DNA of 64,000 nt, taken from contig JAKCPI010007998.1 in the NCBI GenBank assembly GCA_023213315.1, positions 16,926 to 80,925 of the forward strand, given 5' to 3'. The stretch's first letter is position 1. Every line of letters starts with the position of its first letter. The notes under the pieces were generated by a model, which made no database searches, was not told where the DNA came from, and was given only the letters and a program-made list of their open reading frames with translations. The stretch is from Euborellia annulipes. Taxonomy: Eukaryota; Arthropoda; Insecta; Dermaptera; Anisolabididae. This document shows positions 1 through 11,496 of the stretch, piece after piece. The position numbers and the translations under genes were made by a program.

Positions 1-923
1 TTCTCCGTCTCTATCTGCATATGGAATAATCTAAAAGGGTAAATAAATGGATGGCTCATTATTCAATCTAATAATGATAATATTTTCTATTTTAATGATG
101 AATTATAAATATATATCCTCAAACATTAATTAGTGCCAGAACTGACATCTTGGGGTTATTCCTGGGAGAATACTGTGATTGGGTTACATGATAAAGTGCG
201 GTGTTGTCAAAATGAGAAAAAAGAATTGTTTTAGCACAATAAATTCAATAAATTATTTTTTTTTACCAAAATAGAGCGGAATTGTTTTATTTCAATTTAC
301 TGAGATGGGTTCACGTTTCTGTCCTCAGAAGTTATCATTGATAGAGTTGGTTAATTTTTTGGCATAGGCTGGATTTAAGTTGTTATCAACTCAGGATTAT
401 AATCTAATCCTTTTTTCCTAATATACTCTAAATAAACCAAAGGTCTTTGACGAGAAAGAAAGGATATGGAAACCTTAACTGGAGAGCATATTTGCCATGA
501 AGAAGAATGTTAGCCATGGGTTTAATGAATGCATGAAAATAGATTAAATATACGAAAATATTTAAGTCGAAAATTTCAACGATTTATTTTCATTTATTAA
601 ATGTCACTTTTTTGTTGATTGTCAAAATGATAGACTTATTCGAATATGTCGCTTCAAAATCCATTTCAACTTGACTTGTTTTTCATTAATAAACTTTTGG
701 AAAAAAAAAAAAAAAAACAGAGGGCATTATTTTCCTAATAAAAAGTGGTTATCGGACAATGGAGAAATTTACATTTATTTATTATTATGCAATCCATTTA
801 TTTAGAACTGGGATGAAAACAGCTGTCAACAATAGATAAAAAAAAAAAAAACAAAGCTGTAATGAAGCTTGAAATCGAGAATTAAACTTGCAAAGATATT
901 AACATATTTAATATGTTTACAAA
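1..923. other. AT-rich stretch, no gene seen
   Basis: I see no coding frame of useful length, no RNA gene and no clear element boundary. The stretch holds ordinary AT-rich sequence with short A/T homopolymers, for example near 700-718 and 840-852. Confidence 0.5.
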
Positions 924-1068
924 GTTAACGTTTTGACCTATATTCTGAGCCATCTTCAGAGCCGCATGGGAAGAAATATGAATGATAATAACTCTTTCGT
1001 TGATCTAAGACGGTTATAGCCAGCTCTGAGAATGGTCGAGACTGAAGACCGAAAAGTTAGTCTGGTAG
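924..1068. repeat. Foldback repeat with two hammerhead-like cores
   Basis: Two inverted arms (about 924-970 and 1012-1068) each carry the signature CTGANGA ... GAAA(A)CGTT-like. The left arm reads it on the minus strand (CTGAAGA, then a short stem, then CAAAACG). The right arm reads it on the plus strand, with a clear GGTC/GACC stem before GAAAAG, but its core is altered to CTGAGAA. CCAG at 1019-1024 can also pair with CTGG near 1062 as stem I. The arrangement resembles the ribozyme-bearing ends of Penelope-like elements; that identification is inference. Both copies look degenerate. Confidence 0.45.
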
Positions 1069-1088
1069 ATATATTAATTCCAATAAAA

Positions 1089-1303
1089 ATATCAAGGAAA
1101 AGTTGCAGGAGCAGAGACTGGCAGCCAAATTTTTTTCTTTAAATATTTTATTGGGCCGACGTTTCCGTCTCTTCAGGGCCCAATAAGTGTCAAGGAAATA
1201 TATATAATTTGCATTAGGCAGCTATGTGTAATGATGCTCATCAGGTGAGATCCTTAAAGAAAAAAATTTGGCTGCCAGTCTCTGCTCCTGCAACCTTTCC
1301 TTG
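1089..1303. repeat. Foldback repeat, ~50-bp arms, around a hammerhead-like motif
   Basis: The arms at 1089-1142 and 1254-1303 are near-perfect inverted repeats (for example TTGCAGGAGCAGAGACTGGC against its complement). The spacer contains a second, independent inverted repeat of 8 bp that encloses a hammerhead-like core (1150-1184). This is a repeat with a structured RNA-like centre rather than a gene. Confidence 0.6.
1150..1184 (-). ncRNA. Hammerhead-ribozyme-like motif, reduced stem II
   Basis: On the minus strand an 8-bp stem (ATTGGGCC pairing with GGCCCAAT) encloses CTGAAGA, a 4-nt spacer, GAAA and CGTC. That is the order stem I, CUGANGA, stem II, GAAA, very short stem III, UC, stem I expected of a type I hammerhead. 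Stem I is perfect. Stem II is reduced to GACG and cannot form a normal helix, so this copy is probably inactive or minimal. Very short stem III regions are known for hammerheads of Penelope-like elements. No activity can be claimed from sequence alone. Confidence 0.4.
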
Positions 1304-1309
1304 ATACAA

Positions 1310-3420
1310 CTCAACAGCCACAACAACAATACTCCAATAAAAATGGTTGAAGAGTCTTCTTCTATTTTAATGATTTCTCCACATCAAATGCAATGATAAT
1401 TCCTGAGGACGGAAACATGAACCCATCTCAGTAAAATGAAATAAAACAATTGCGCTCTATTAATAGAGAGATAAATTTGATGGACTCCTCTCTCATGTTT
1501 GTGAGTGGAGTCCATCAAATGCTGGCTTTTATTCTCCAGTCCTTTCCTTATACATGTACATGTCTTTCCAGCGACAATCTTCCAAATGTAGTCAAATAAT
1601 TTCTTCAGACCCGATCCTTATACAATAAGATAAAATAATTTTATTAGCCAGAATTTTTATCAACTACTGTAGCCTACTTAATAATTTAAATGATTTCCAC
1701 TTTAGAAAGTCACTTTAATTGGAAAAGCAAACAATTATATTTAAATCTTAATTTCATTAATTAGTTATGGTTTAAATAAAAGAACGACTATCTCATAATG
1801 TGGTTTTAAAGATTTTAACAACAGCATAGAAATGCAAAACATTTCTTTGAAACAAGTTTTCGCTAACTTTGAAATTGTTTCAAGATTATATGAATATCTA
1901 CTTTAATCTCCGAGATATATAATAACCCACCTTTAACAAAAAGGAAATTCGAGAACATTTCCGACCTCTGACATAGAATGATTTAGTTAGAAAGAACCAA
2001 TGATTTCATCTCAGTATTCATTTCAGATGGAAGAAAAAAAGATCAAAAAAAGCTTTTTTTTGAATAAAGAGTCAAGGAATATACAAAATATAGAAGTAAT
2101 TTAACAAGTCATCTCTTACGAAATTAGTTCTTAATTCAACAATTCTTTTCTAAAGGGCTCTTCATTGTTAATTAAATTTTTTTTTTCTAAAGGCAATTAG
2201 CATCGTAGAGAAGCATTAAATGATGCAGAGGCTATGTTTGTTCTTAAACAAGTGAGTTTAAATTTTTTTTTTTTACTTTGGGGTTGATCTTTTTATTCGC
2301 CCTTAAAATGTTTTAAAAGTTAAATTGTCGGAGAAATGGAATTGGAGAGTTTCTCAATTTCCCGAAATAGTTTATGTTAGATACAATGACAAACACAGGG
2401 AGAACAAGTTAATCTCAAGTTTATAATTTAAACTGGTTTGTTTAATTTAAATTGAAATACTAACTCATGAAAGGTTAACTGGTCTTTGAATACGTTAGGT
2501 TACAAATACGAGTATATATATAATATTACTATGACTCTTTTAGGTGTAATTAAACAACGACTTAAATTCACATTATTTACCATAATTAATATAGACTATT
2601 ATTTTCATGTTTATTTTATTTGGTGAAGTCTATTCCTTTAACAAATATGAATTAGAGAGAGGAAAGCCGGAATAATAATAATCGCCATTTCTTTTTATTA
2701 TATAGTTTTCAAATAAAAAAAAAAATTCGCACTGGCCGGTTGGGGGATAAGAAATCGATCAGAACCTAAGAGGGGTGAACCAATTCCAAAAATAAGAAAA
2801 GGGAAGACCATATTATTCTTTAGAAAATTTTCGAGAGAGCAAGCTTTTAAATTCAACGTTATGCCAGGATCTTTTTTAAAATTACTTTTTTCAAATAATA
2901 AAAAAAAATTATAATTATAAAATTAAGTTTTTTTTTTTATCTTAGGCCGTTTCATATTAACTTTATGAAATATTTATATTCGTCATTACCTCTCAAAATT
3001 AAATATGGTGGGGTTGTAATGAAGTTTCGGGTCGCTTCAAAGGTGCCATGATAACAAAATATTATTTATATAGTAATCCTCTATGATTCAAAAGTATGTA
3101 ATGATTAGTCGCTTTTGACTCAATGTTTCTAGGCTACCTGTAATGTCGGCGATAAGATTTAATTTCATTGTTGGCTGCTTGGAACCCCATCATCTTATTC
3201 AAAAATAATTTATCTAAATGCGAATTCTCAAATTTAAGAGTGGAAAGTGTTCAAAAAGAAAGGAATGCAAAAAGACAAGAAAGAGTTCAGAGAATTAAAT
3301 ATCCTGGACTTTGGAATAAAAAATTTTCATTAAAAATTATAGAAAAAATATCAAGATTAAATTGTTGATTGAATTTTAGTCTAAAAGTTTATTTACACTA
3401 AAATTCGATTCAGAATACAA
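1310..3420. other. AT-rich stretch, no gene seen
   Basis: Ordinary AT-rich sequence with A/T homopolymers. A small hairpin at about 1471-1519 (GATGGACTCC against GGAGTCCATC) is the only structure that stands out. A 66-codon open frame at 3168-3368 has no recognisable motif and I do not treat it as a gene. Confidence 0.5.
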
Positions 3421-3482
3421 TCTCGTTATTTTATTTATTTATTTATTTTTTTTTTCATAATTTTAAATGAACCCTGACACCA

Positions 3483-4756
3483 CCCAAGCAGCATTTTCCG
3501 TAAGAATTACTAGCATAAAGTTTTTTTACTTTTGGAGAGGAAAAATGTAGTTAATTAAACTTATTTATGGAACTTTTTAGTAATAATTTCCTTTAAAGTA
3601 AATAGCACAGGAAAAATAACGTTATTTTTACTACCAAATTAAACTTCAAAGTTGTCTACCTAATGGTAATATTCATAGGGTAATATTTGGTGAAATTTAC
3701 TCAAAGAATTTACTTATAAGTTTTTTTACTCAAGAGTAAAAATGTTAGTAGCGCTACCGTGGCAAATATTACTTTAAAATAAAAATTACTTTGAAGTAAT
3801 AAAATCAAGTAGCAGCCACCACTTTGTTACGGTAAAAGTGATAAAATTTCGACGTAATTTCTGAAGTTATTTTCCCATAAAAAAAACCCTTTAATATAAC
3901 CTATAAGTAAGTCTAACCTAAAATAACTTATAAAAATAACTAAAAGGTAATATTTGTCACTGTAGAGTAAAAATGTCTCATCAGTATTATTTTTAAGGAA
4001 TTCTTACTATAAAAATAGTCAAAATGACTTAAAAGTGAAAAATAATACTTTAAAGTAATATTAAAATAAAGATGTCGTATTGTATAATGGTTAAATAATA
4101 ATAACCTGCCAATTAATGAAATAAACAATAATTTATGATAAATAAAGACCATTACTTACAAACTTATGTAAATTTGTACCTACCAAAATAATTAAACATG
4201 ATTATTAGCCTTTTTTTGAAAATGTTGGTTTTATTTATTTTGACATTTATAAAAAAATATTCGTAAAACTATATATTTTTTAGGGCGCACAATTTTATTC
4301 GAAGTATAATCATTATATTTATCAAAAAATTTCGAGCGTTTGTATTTTCTTCCAATCCATGTGCTCTTTCGCCTGTGAATAAAATTTAACATTTTTCGGC
4401 CATCTTCTTTTACCATTAAAATAGACATATTTCTTGATAAACTTTGCATGATGCCATTTTTTAAAATAATTTCCGAATATAAACGAATGGAAAGCCGAGG
4501 TTCAACTATCGAATAATTGGGAAAAATTACCAAACCTTCACGTAACCATTATGTACCTATTACGAATCTGTAACGTGATTATTACCGTTCCAGCTAAAGT
4601 TTTTGTGTAGTAAAAAAGACCACAATCCTATTCCCCACTTTGGGAATTATCCGGTAATCATACCGATATAAATACGTTGCGCTCTCTGGTAAAAATTACT
4701 TTGAAGTTAACTTCAAGGTAACAGTGTAGTCATTTAAACTTTAAATGCTGCTTGGG
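3483..4756. mobile_element. ~1.27-kb terminal-inverted-repeat element, superfamily unknown
   Basis: The ends are inverted copies of CCCAAGCAGCATTT (left 3483-3496, right 4743-4756). The interior is full of degenerate direct and inverted copies of motifs such as TTACTTTGAAGTAA and GGTAATATT, which is typical of long non-autonomous DNA transposons with subterminal repeats. A target-site duplication is not clear: both flanks contain CA/CAC, but I cannot fix the exact end. The only long frame inside is 4231-4533 on the minus strand. The superfamily cannot be assigned by eye. Confidence 0.5.
4231..4533 (-). CDS. Unrecognised 100-aa open frame inside the 3483-4756 element
   Basis: This minus-strand frame runs from ATG to TAA and lies in the least repetitive part of the surrounding element. 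The product is basic (IHRRKSTWIGRKYKRS in the centre) and has no motif I recognise. Codon use follows the local AT bias. A frame of this length is not far from what AT-rich random sequence can give, so it may be chance or the remnant of an element-encoded protein. I assign no function. Confidence 0.12.
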   Translation of the reverse strand: MVIFPNYSIVEPRLSIRLYSEIILKNGIMQSLSRNMSILMVKEDGRKMLNFIHRRKSTWIGRKYKRSKFFDKYNDYTSNKIVRPKKYIVLRIFFYKCQNK

Positions 4757-4759
4757 CAC

Positions 4760-5985
4760 TGTTCCCTAACTGCTTTCCCTCCCTCCTAATAAGATGTTCG
4801 GATACGCCAAGATTCTTTAGTAGAGTAATAAAGATTTCGATAAAGAGTTGGTGACTTACTAAATTGAGCTATATCCTACAATTCAGCTTTTTAACCTCCA
4901 GTTTAGATTGTTAAAAAAATCAAAGTTCACTTTGAAATTCGCCATTCATCCTCAAAACAATAAAATAAAAGGCAGGTCATTAAGTTTGGCAGTTAGTAAG
5001 AAAAATAGAGAAGTAATTAATCATATAAAATATTTAAAATTGGAAAATTGGGAAATATAACGTTGTTCCTATAAATTGCTATGGTTAAACGTGTATCTAT
5101 TTAGTTTAAAATGAGTCTCGAATACGAAAGCAGGGGTAAATATAAGGAAGGCCAGATAGCTTGTTCAAATGAAATGAAATGTAATTAAATAATATTAAAA
5201 AAAAAGTAAAAAAAAAAAGGAATAAACTGTATAACTTGAATTTTAAGGTAAATATTTAAAAATCATCTTAGTGGTCGAGGCGTTTTAAATAGACAAATAA
5301 ATTATGTTCCATTAAAAACCAAATTAAACATGTGTTTTATGTTTTAAAATAATAAAGAATCTTTTAAAGACAACGAAAACAGTGAGAGGTACTGAATTTA
5401 TATAACTTAAGGTAATAAAACCCATTAATTTGGTTTAGGGCATTAAGATTTTTTTATATTATTTGATTTTTGGTCTAAGCCATTTAGTCAGTTTCAAAAC
5501 ATACAAAATGAAATACATGCAATATTAATAAATAATACATAATACATTTCACTCATACATATAAAATAGCTCACACCTTTAAACCAGTTGATATTTAAAA
5601 ATTCACTAAAAAGTTTATCAATCTTCTCCCACTTTCTAATAATGTTAGTAGACATTTAAAATGTATAGGTATCACACTACAAGGCATTAAGATCATCAAT
5701 GAACAATTGATTTTATAATTGAAATTCGTTTATAATATAGGTCCAGTGGCCAATGGACAGATATGAAAATCCTAGCAAGAAAGCATATTTCAAAATGTCT
5801 TAATGATTTAGAATTAATATAAAATGAATTTAGATAGATAATAATAATAAATTTATGATGTATTTACCTTAATATTAGAGAATAGGTGAATGATAAAATT
5901 TTTACAATCACTGGCAAAAATTAAACTTGTTAGAAATAATCACGATAAAATTTTTTGACAACTAACAATAGAATGCACACGACAC
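4760..5985. other. AT-rich stretch, no gene seen
   Basis: No supportable gene, RNA or element. The sequence is low-complexity AT-rich DNA leading into the CpG-rich patch at 5990. Confidence 0.5.
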
Positions 5986-5989
5986 TAAA

Positions 5990-6068
5990 GTGTCTCAGGC
6001 GCATGCGCGTTCTATACGACTGACTGCCTTCGTTTTATTCCTCTCGACAGAAGCGCTCCACGCGACAG
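5990..6068 (+). promoter_or_regulatory. Candidate CpG-rich promoter / first non-coding exon
   Basis: A short CpG-rich patch in AT-rich surroundings contains the palindrome GCGCATGCGC (5999-6008), which matches the NRF-1 binding consensus seen in many animal promoters. About 60 bp downstream lies CGCGACAG followed by GTGATC (GT at 6069-6070), a good splice-donor shape. Together these would fit a transcription start and a short 5' exon on the plus strand. No downstream coding exon was found, so this rests on motif and composition only. A CpG-rich repeat fragment is the alternative. Confidence 0.25.
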
Positions 6069-6079
6069 GTGATCAAACT

Positions 6080-6940
6080 AAAGCTACAATTAATTCCCAA
6101 TCACCGTGCATTTTGAATTTATAAACAAAATCAAATAGGCATCTATTAGAAAATTTTCTCGCTCTTAAAAAAGGGCTTTTCTACAGACATGTTAATATTA
6201 GGAGAGGCATGAATGTTATCTTAGATCGCACGTTTTAATACATTCCTAATTAATTGGTAAAGTTCCCAAATTCAAAGTTTTCGAAGGGATGATGAATATT
6301 CTAATATCAGAATTCGTATATTAGATGGAATATCAAAATGCTTTTTGATTGTATTTTCGCTTGGTGAGGGATGTGATGAGTTGTGATGGTTTTCCAAGCA
6401 CAAGGCGACATTAAATCGATGGTGAGAGGTCGAAATGTTTCATTCTAAATTCTTCTCGCATTGTTGTCGGATTTCCAAGTGTAAAGATAGGATCTTAGAC
6501 TTAGGAAAAGAGATGGGTATCACTTCACAGTTTATACCAAGTAACAAAGAGCAGGATTGAAGGAGAAATCTCATTCAAAGATTAGGGTTTGTATAGAGAA
6601 AGAAAAAGAAACAACATTCACATTTACTAGGGTAAACTATAATAAAATAAAAAAAACAATTGTACTGTTTAAAAGAAAATAAAAATTCAATTCAAGATTT
6701 AAATGAGAAATGATTTAAATGATTAATTTAATGGTAGAAATAAATCTGAATTTTATCTGCGTTTTAAATGAGGCGTAATTTGCTGACTATTGAAATATTT
6801 CGACTTTATTTAGGCAAGGATAAAGAGAGAAGAGAAAGCTTATTTATATGCCACCATTTAATTTTAATTACTATTAATTCTATAAGAAGAATAAAGGAGA
6901 ACACAAATTTCAAATGTTTTATACTACAGGATAAGAACGC
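6080..6940. other. AT-rich stretch, no gene seen
   Basis: Nothing supportable. The open frames starting at about 6768 and 6806 run into the HP repeat copy and are repeat shadows. Confidence 0.5.
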
Positions 6941-6946
6941 GCAACT

Positions 6947-7306
6947 ACAAATCTGGTGTGACTGGTCGCAAAGCACACCACATTCTCTTATCTTCAGTAA
7001 GAGAAAGTTGTGTTTTGTGCTTGTCACGTCAGATTTTTTTGGCCGATTTTGTTCAAAAGCTTCGTGTCACGTTCCAGAGAGTACCTAACTTAAATATAAA
7101 ATTTTTCAACCTCCTAGCTCTTTTCGTTATTGAAGTATTTAGTTCACAGACAGATACAGACAGACAGACAGACAGAAAGAAAGACAGACCATGTTGTGAA
7201 AACCACTTTTCTGGACTCAGGACCTCAAAACTTGTATATCCATCAAAATCTCGACATCGAATTTTTGACATGAATCCAATACTTTCTCACTATATATAGC
7301 TAAGAA
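6947..7306 (+). repeat. HP-family dispersed repeat (internally deleted copy)
   Basis: The copy starts with AAATCTGGTGTG, forms a hairpin around CACATTCTCTTATC and its complement, and closes with CACGTCAGATTTTT. It then jumps to the GGCCGATTTTGTTC block, passes a (CAGA)n tract (about 7143-7187) and ends with CATCAAAATCTCGACATCG and a TACTTTCTC end. The middle block present in the copy at 11497-12181 is missing. Open frames on both strands here recur in other copies because the repeat itself lacks stops; they are not genes. Confidence 0.75.
7143..7187. repeat. (CAGA)n / (GTCT)n microsatellite inside HP copy
   Basis: Tandem CAGA/CAGAC units with some interruptions. The same unit sits at the same relative place in several other HP copies, so it belongs to the repeat's structure. 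Confidence 0.85.
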
Positions 7307-7309
7307 AAT

Positions 7310-7935
7310 TAAGGTAAAAAAATAAACATTTATAAAAAAAAATAGTAGGCTAATAGTAGAAAGCGGCTTAATATTTAATTCCAAGGGCTATGCAAAAAAC
7401 AATACATAATCAATGATCTTTATTTTCGGCGAAACTAAACAGAACAAAACCGATTATTTTTAAATGATTTGAGCAAAAATTGATTGTGGCCCTGCAGTTT
7501 ACAATTCAAATAAGAATTATTAAAATGATTTCTAATTGAAATTCCTGAGTCAAAATTAAAGAAACAAAATTTAATATAGGTTCTTGATTAAGGATTTTGA
7601 AGCATAATAAACTTTTATTTTCTCCGTCTTTATTTAAGTCAGATTTTACATGATTAATTTTACCTTCTTTCTTTCTATTTTTACGAGTGTGAATTATAAA
7701 TTGCAAAACAAAAAGTTAAAAAATTCTTCCGAAAGTAATTAATAATTAGCGAAGTAACAAAAAAATAAAAGTTGATGAGAAAATAAAAGAATAAAAATAG
7801 AATTATCATTGAAATAAACAATTTCTCAACTTGGCAGAAGGTAGAGATAAGAATTTTATATTTAAAAATAAAAAAAAGGAGATTAATTGGTACAAACAAC
7901 TCAACTGCGTTTTGAATTAATTTCATTTTTTTTAA
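7310..7935. other. AT-rich stretch, no gene seen
   Basis: Open frames at 7506-7706 and 7681-7926 on the minus strand are short, very rich in I, F, L and K, and carry no motif. I see no element boundary. Confidence 0.45.
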
Positions 7936-7936
7936 T

Positions 7937-8230
7937 ACTTTCTCTTACCTATATATGTAACCAGTGGTGTAGTGGCAAAATTTTCAGTTTGGGAACGCTA
8001 AATACATGACTTACCAATGGAAGGGGGGGGGGTGCTTCCGGGGGCCATCCCCGGAAAATTTTAGAAAAATTAATAGTGATTTTATTTGTTATTATTATTA
8101 TTTTATTTAATGAGTGAAACCAGTGAGGGAACGCCGTTCCCACGCGGGAACCACTCCACTACACCCCTGTATGTAATATATAGTGAGAAAGTATTACGAT
8201 CAAATAAAAAATTCGATGCTGTCGAGATTT
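7937..8230 (-). repeat. HP-family terminal fragment split by a hAT MITE
   Basis: TACTTTCTCTTACCTATATATG at the left and TATATAGTGAGAAAGTATTA at the right (8170-8196) form the palindromic end seen in other HP copies. They continue into the degenerate AAATTCGATG...CGAGATTTT block. The palindrome loop is interrupted by the hAT-type MITE at 7962-8169. Confidence 0.65.
7962..8169. mobile_element. hAT-type MITE, 208 bp, with 8-bp target duplication
   Basis: The ends are CAGTGGTGTAGTGG and the complement CAGGGGTGTAGTGG. The flanks are TATGTAAC (7954-7961) and TATGTAAT (8170-8177), matching at 7 of 8 bases. An 8-bp duplication with CAG...CTG ends is diagnostic of the hAT superfamily. The interior holds GC-rich hairpin-forming sequence and no transposase, so the copy is non-autonomous. 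It inserted into an HP copy and is therefore younger than that copy. Confidence 0.8.
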
Positions 8231-8471
8231 TTTTTTGTTTTAATGTATTTTTTTTTGGCATCTAAGGCCAAATTAAACCCATCACTATTGGTAGCTAAAT
8301 CAATTAAAATAAATTTAATAAGATGTAAAAGAGAGCAGACAGGAGGTTTACTCGATTTTGTTGCAGATGGAAGTGCAGAGCAAGAAATAATTTAGGAGAA
8401 ATTATGTTGAGGATTTTTAATGACAAGACGACTGTAATTGCAATTTATCAGTTCGATCAAAAATAATAATA

Positions 8472-8803
8472 AGATGTCATGTGGAGGACAGCAGGCAGGA
8501 AGGAAGCCTTTATTGAGTAAAACAGACCCCTTAAACAAAACGTTTCGGCAAATTTTATTACGACATCTTCAGTTGTCTCGGCTGTATAAATAATATTTAC
8601 ATTGAATTTAGTTAATCATCTAAAAAAAATATTCATTATTTTAATTTGACGTTTTGATTAACTAAATTCAATGTAAATATTTTTTATCCAACTTTGAGAC
8701 AACTGAAGATGCCGCAATAAAATTAGCCGAAACGTTTCGGTTAAGGAGTCTGTTTTACTCAATAGAGGCTTTCTTCCTGGCTGCTCTCCTGCACATCACA
8801 TCT
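8472..8803. repeat. Large foldback with paired hammerhead-like cores
   Basis: Two arms of about 120-160 bp (8472-8615 and 8650-8803) are inverted copies. They contain AGCAGGCAGGAAGGAAGCCT, CAGTTGTCTC and TTTACATTGAATTTAGTTAA with their complements. Each arm carries CTGAAGAT...GCCGAAACGTTT in opposite orientation. The copy resembles two Penelope-type ends joined head to head. No protein is encoded. Confidence 0.7.
8534..8577 (-). ncRNA. Hammerhead-like motif (left arm of foldback)
   Basis: On the minus strand the order is ACAA, CTGAAGAT, an A/T-rich arm, GCCGAAACGTT, TTGT. The ACAA/TTGT pair can form stem I, while stem II is weak. The right-arm counterpart (about 8698-8740, plus strand) keeps CTGAAGA and CCGAAACGTT but has lost the stem I match. 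Inference: decayed ribozyme copies. Confidence 0.3.
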
Positions 8804-8856
8804 CAATAATAGTCGCAGCCACATCCCATCAATTGTGAAATACATTTTTTTCGCAA

Positions 8857-9240
8857 GGGGTCGTCCACATATTACGTAACGCGTTAGGGGGAGGAGGGGT
8901 CTGGCCAAAACGTTACTAAATGTGACATGGGGGACCCGGGGGTTTCTCTAAGTATGACATAACAATTCAAAGTAGAAATTATAAAATTTTTTGAAAAAAA
9001 AGTCAAATAATTTTCACAACAGGGAAAAATGGAGTGATTATTTGAGGGAAAATTTACTAAAAAAAAAAAGGTAAAGTGATATTTTGTATAAGAAATTTTA
9101 TTCGAGGGGGGGGGAGAGTAGTTCTATGTTGTGACAATATTTGTAGGGGGGTTTGTTTGTATGTGACTAACTTGACTTGGGAGGGGGGGGGGGCTAGAAA
9201 ATCGTCAAAAAAGTCTTTACGTAATATGTGGACGGTCCCT
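8857..9240. mobile_element. MITE with GGGTCGTCCACATATTACGTAA-type inverted ends
   Basis: The left end GTCGTCCACATATTACGTAA (8860-8879) is mirrored by TTACGTAATATGTGGACGGT at 9218-9237. The interior has G-rich patches at 8887-8945, 9104-9120 and 9180-9194. I could not find a clear target-site duplication, so the superfamily stays open. A second, truncated copy lies at 17487-17712. Open frames at 9057-9321 are repeat shadows. Confidence 0.7.
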
Positions 9241-9640
9241 AGGGACGGGAAACGAAGGCGGAATTCCAGCAATATTTTTTCTAATTTACATTTATTAACT
9301 CAAACATCCAAAAAAAAGTAGATATCATCTGGAAAATAGTTTGTACTCAAACTTACACTAGAAGTCAGTCAACTATTGGACCATTTTTTTTTTTTTTTAA
9401 TTTTTTTTTTTAATATAGCCTACTGGTACAAGTCTCACGTCATTTTTTTCAAACTCAGGTTTCGCCCAGGCCGAAACCGAAATCGAAACTTCGATTGATT
9501 TACGAAAATATTTTCCTAGATAATATTGGATATATATATTTTCTAAATTTATGGAAATATGAGGACAGGATCTAAATGATCTCACAATTGTCAGATGCAG
9601 AAAAAATATCAAATAAATTTTAAAAAAATCCAATACCAAT

Positions 9641-9711
9641 GAATTGAAATAAATAGAGACGGGGTCTAAATGGCCTCAGATGCTGAAAAAACCTTAAACA
9701 AAAAAAAAATT
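9641..9711 (+). repeat. SINE tail fragment (B type)
   Basis: GAATTGAAATAAATAGAGAC, then GGGTCTAAATGGCCTCAGATG, then GCTGAAAAA and an A-rich end match the 3' half of the SINE copies at 33096-33274 and 58761-58937. The tRNA-like head is missing. Confidence 0.65.
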
Positions 9712-9714
9712 GTC

Positions 9715-10830
9715 TTATTTCAATTATTTTTAATAAACATTTTTGAAATAGGTTTGCTTTTTTGATATTTCATTACCTCAACTTGTAAATAAAATTAGTC
9801 TAGTAAAATGTCTCAACTGACAATTCGTCAGGAATACATACATGTATGTACTGAGTCAAGTCAATTCCAAAGAGATATAAGAGTAAGTCAGGAAAGGCTT
9901 GAAATTCACCCTCTCTTAGAGCTCCCGAAGGTAAGAAACTAAGGTTTGGATAGCAATCTTCTCTTGTGTTTGTCATAGAATAATTAAGTTACTTAAAAAA
10001 AATGGAAATATCTTATTTCATTAATCCCCGTCATCCAGCACTAGATGAGGTTTGATTAACTCTCGAGCTTAATAATTATTCTCAGTTATTTTCATCCTCT
10101 CTTAAAATCCTGGTTTTTTTTTTAAGTGGAGTTTATTTAGCGTCGGTGTATTAAGGGATGAAATAATTAACATGCCTAAGGTGATCTCAATTTCAACAAA
10201 ATGAGAGAGATAGAGAGAGGAATATTTTTTTTTTATATAAATCAATTTAAGGGGAGATAACTAACTCCTCAAGGTAAATTTATTCCAGAGATGTTCAAAT
10301 CACCATTAATGACAGACTTGCAAAAGTTCCCTAAAACTTTTCTCTTTTTTTTTATATTTTTTTTCTCTTATGCAGGACAAGTCGGAGGATCATCAGATTC
10401 ATTGAAAATTCTAGCCATGTATCTAATCAACTGACTTAAGTTAAGAAAATAAATTTAAATTAATTAAATTTGACTCAAATTGGCAACAACTAGTACAAAA
10501 AAAGTTTATTTGTAATGATGTAACTAGGAATGTTAATCTGATTTGTTTATAATGACAATACTTATCTATAGAGACAGGATTTTAATCAAAATGCTTATTG
10601 CTGAATTTTATAAGCAACCATTAGATATTTAATTTCTACACGAATTACGAAAAACTAAGTGTATTGAGATTGCACTTTTCATGCTTTTTTGAGTTTTCAT
10701 GCTTTTTTCCCCTTCGTGCTTATTTGAACTTATTTTACGAATATTTATATAGTTTTTAAAAATAATTCAAAACATTATTCACCAAAAACGTTCTTGTAAA
10801 GTAAATTCTTCGGCAACTGCGCAAATCGCG
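9715..10830. other. AT-rich stretch, no gene seen
   Basis: No supportable gene or element. Several T-rich runs are present. Confidence 0.5.
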
Positions 10831-10835
10831 TCTTT

Positions 10836-11072
10836 CCTACTTTGGCTCGGACCCGCCTGCGGCGCTCCTCGTAAAGAGGGGGGGGGGACTATTCTGGTGG
10901 AACTGGCCGCACACTTTCGGTAATTTAAAGTTGCATTCTGTACTTGTTTACCCGAAGATACAAATATACAAAGTATTTTTTAAGTATTAATTTTTAAAAT
11001 TTTATATTAAAATTAATTACCTCCTTTACCCCCCCCTCCCGGTATGAGTAGAAGTTGCTTATGAGATGCCTT
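10836..11072 (+). repeat. GC-rich-headed dispersed repeat, pair of 44058-44327
   Basis: The block from CTACTTTGGCTCGGACCCGCC through CACACTTTCGGTAATTTAAAG, an AT-rich middle and a C-tract to GAGTAGAAGTTGCTTATGAG recurs in reverse complement at 44058-44327. The GC-rich head is striking against the local base composition. No frame of note is present and the class is unknown. Confidence 0.6.
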
Positions 11073-11496
11073 TTTTTAATTTTTTTGCTTATTGAACAAC
11101 TTTTTATTCAAGATTTGTATGCTTTTTTTAAGCACTTTTTTTATATTTTTATGCTTTTTTGTCCGGTCTTTACTTATCTATATTTTTTGTAAATATTAAT
11201 ACCTATTTCAATTATCTAAATAAAATTAATTTTATATATTCAATAAATTGCAGTGACCCCCAATAGATAACTGAGCGCTTCGTCAAAGTTTCTATTTATA
11301 TAATTTGCCTTCTAAATATAACACGAAAAATATTTAGCTTCCGAAATTCTGTAGCTTTCTAAATTATTGTCCTGGGGAAGACAATAAGAAAACGTGGAAA
11401 CATCGATTAATCTAATGATTAAAGAAAAATGATCTAAAATTTGTTTTAAATTTGGCTGCCTTTGTAATGAACCTTCCTTTTGATTCGCATAGTAAG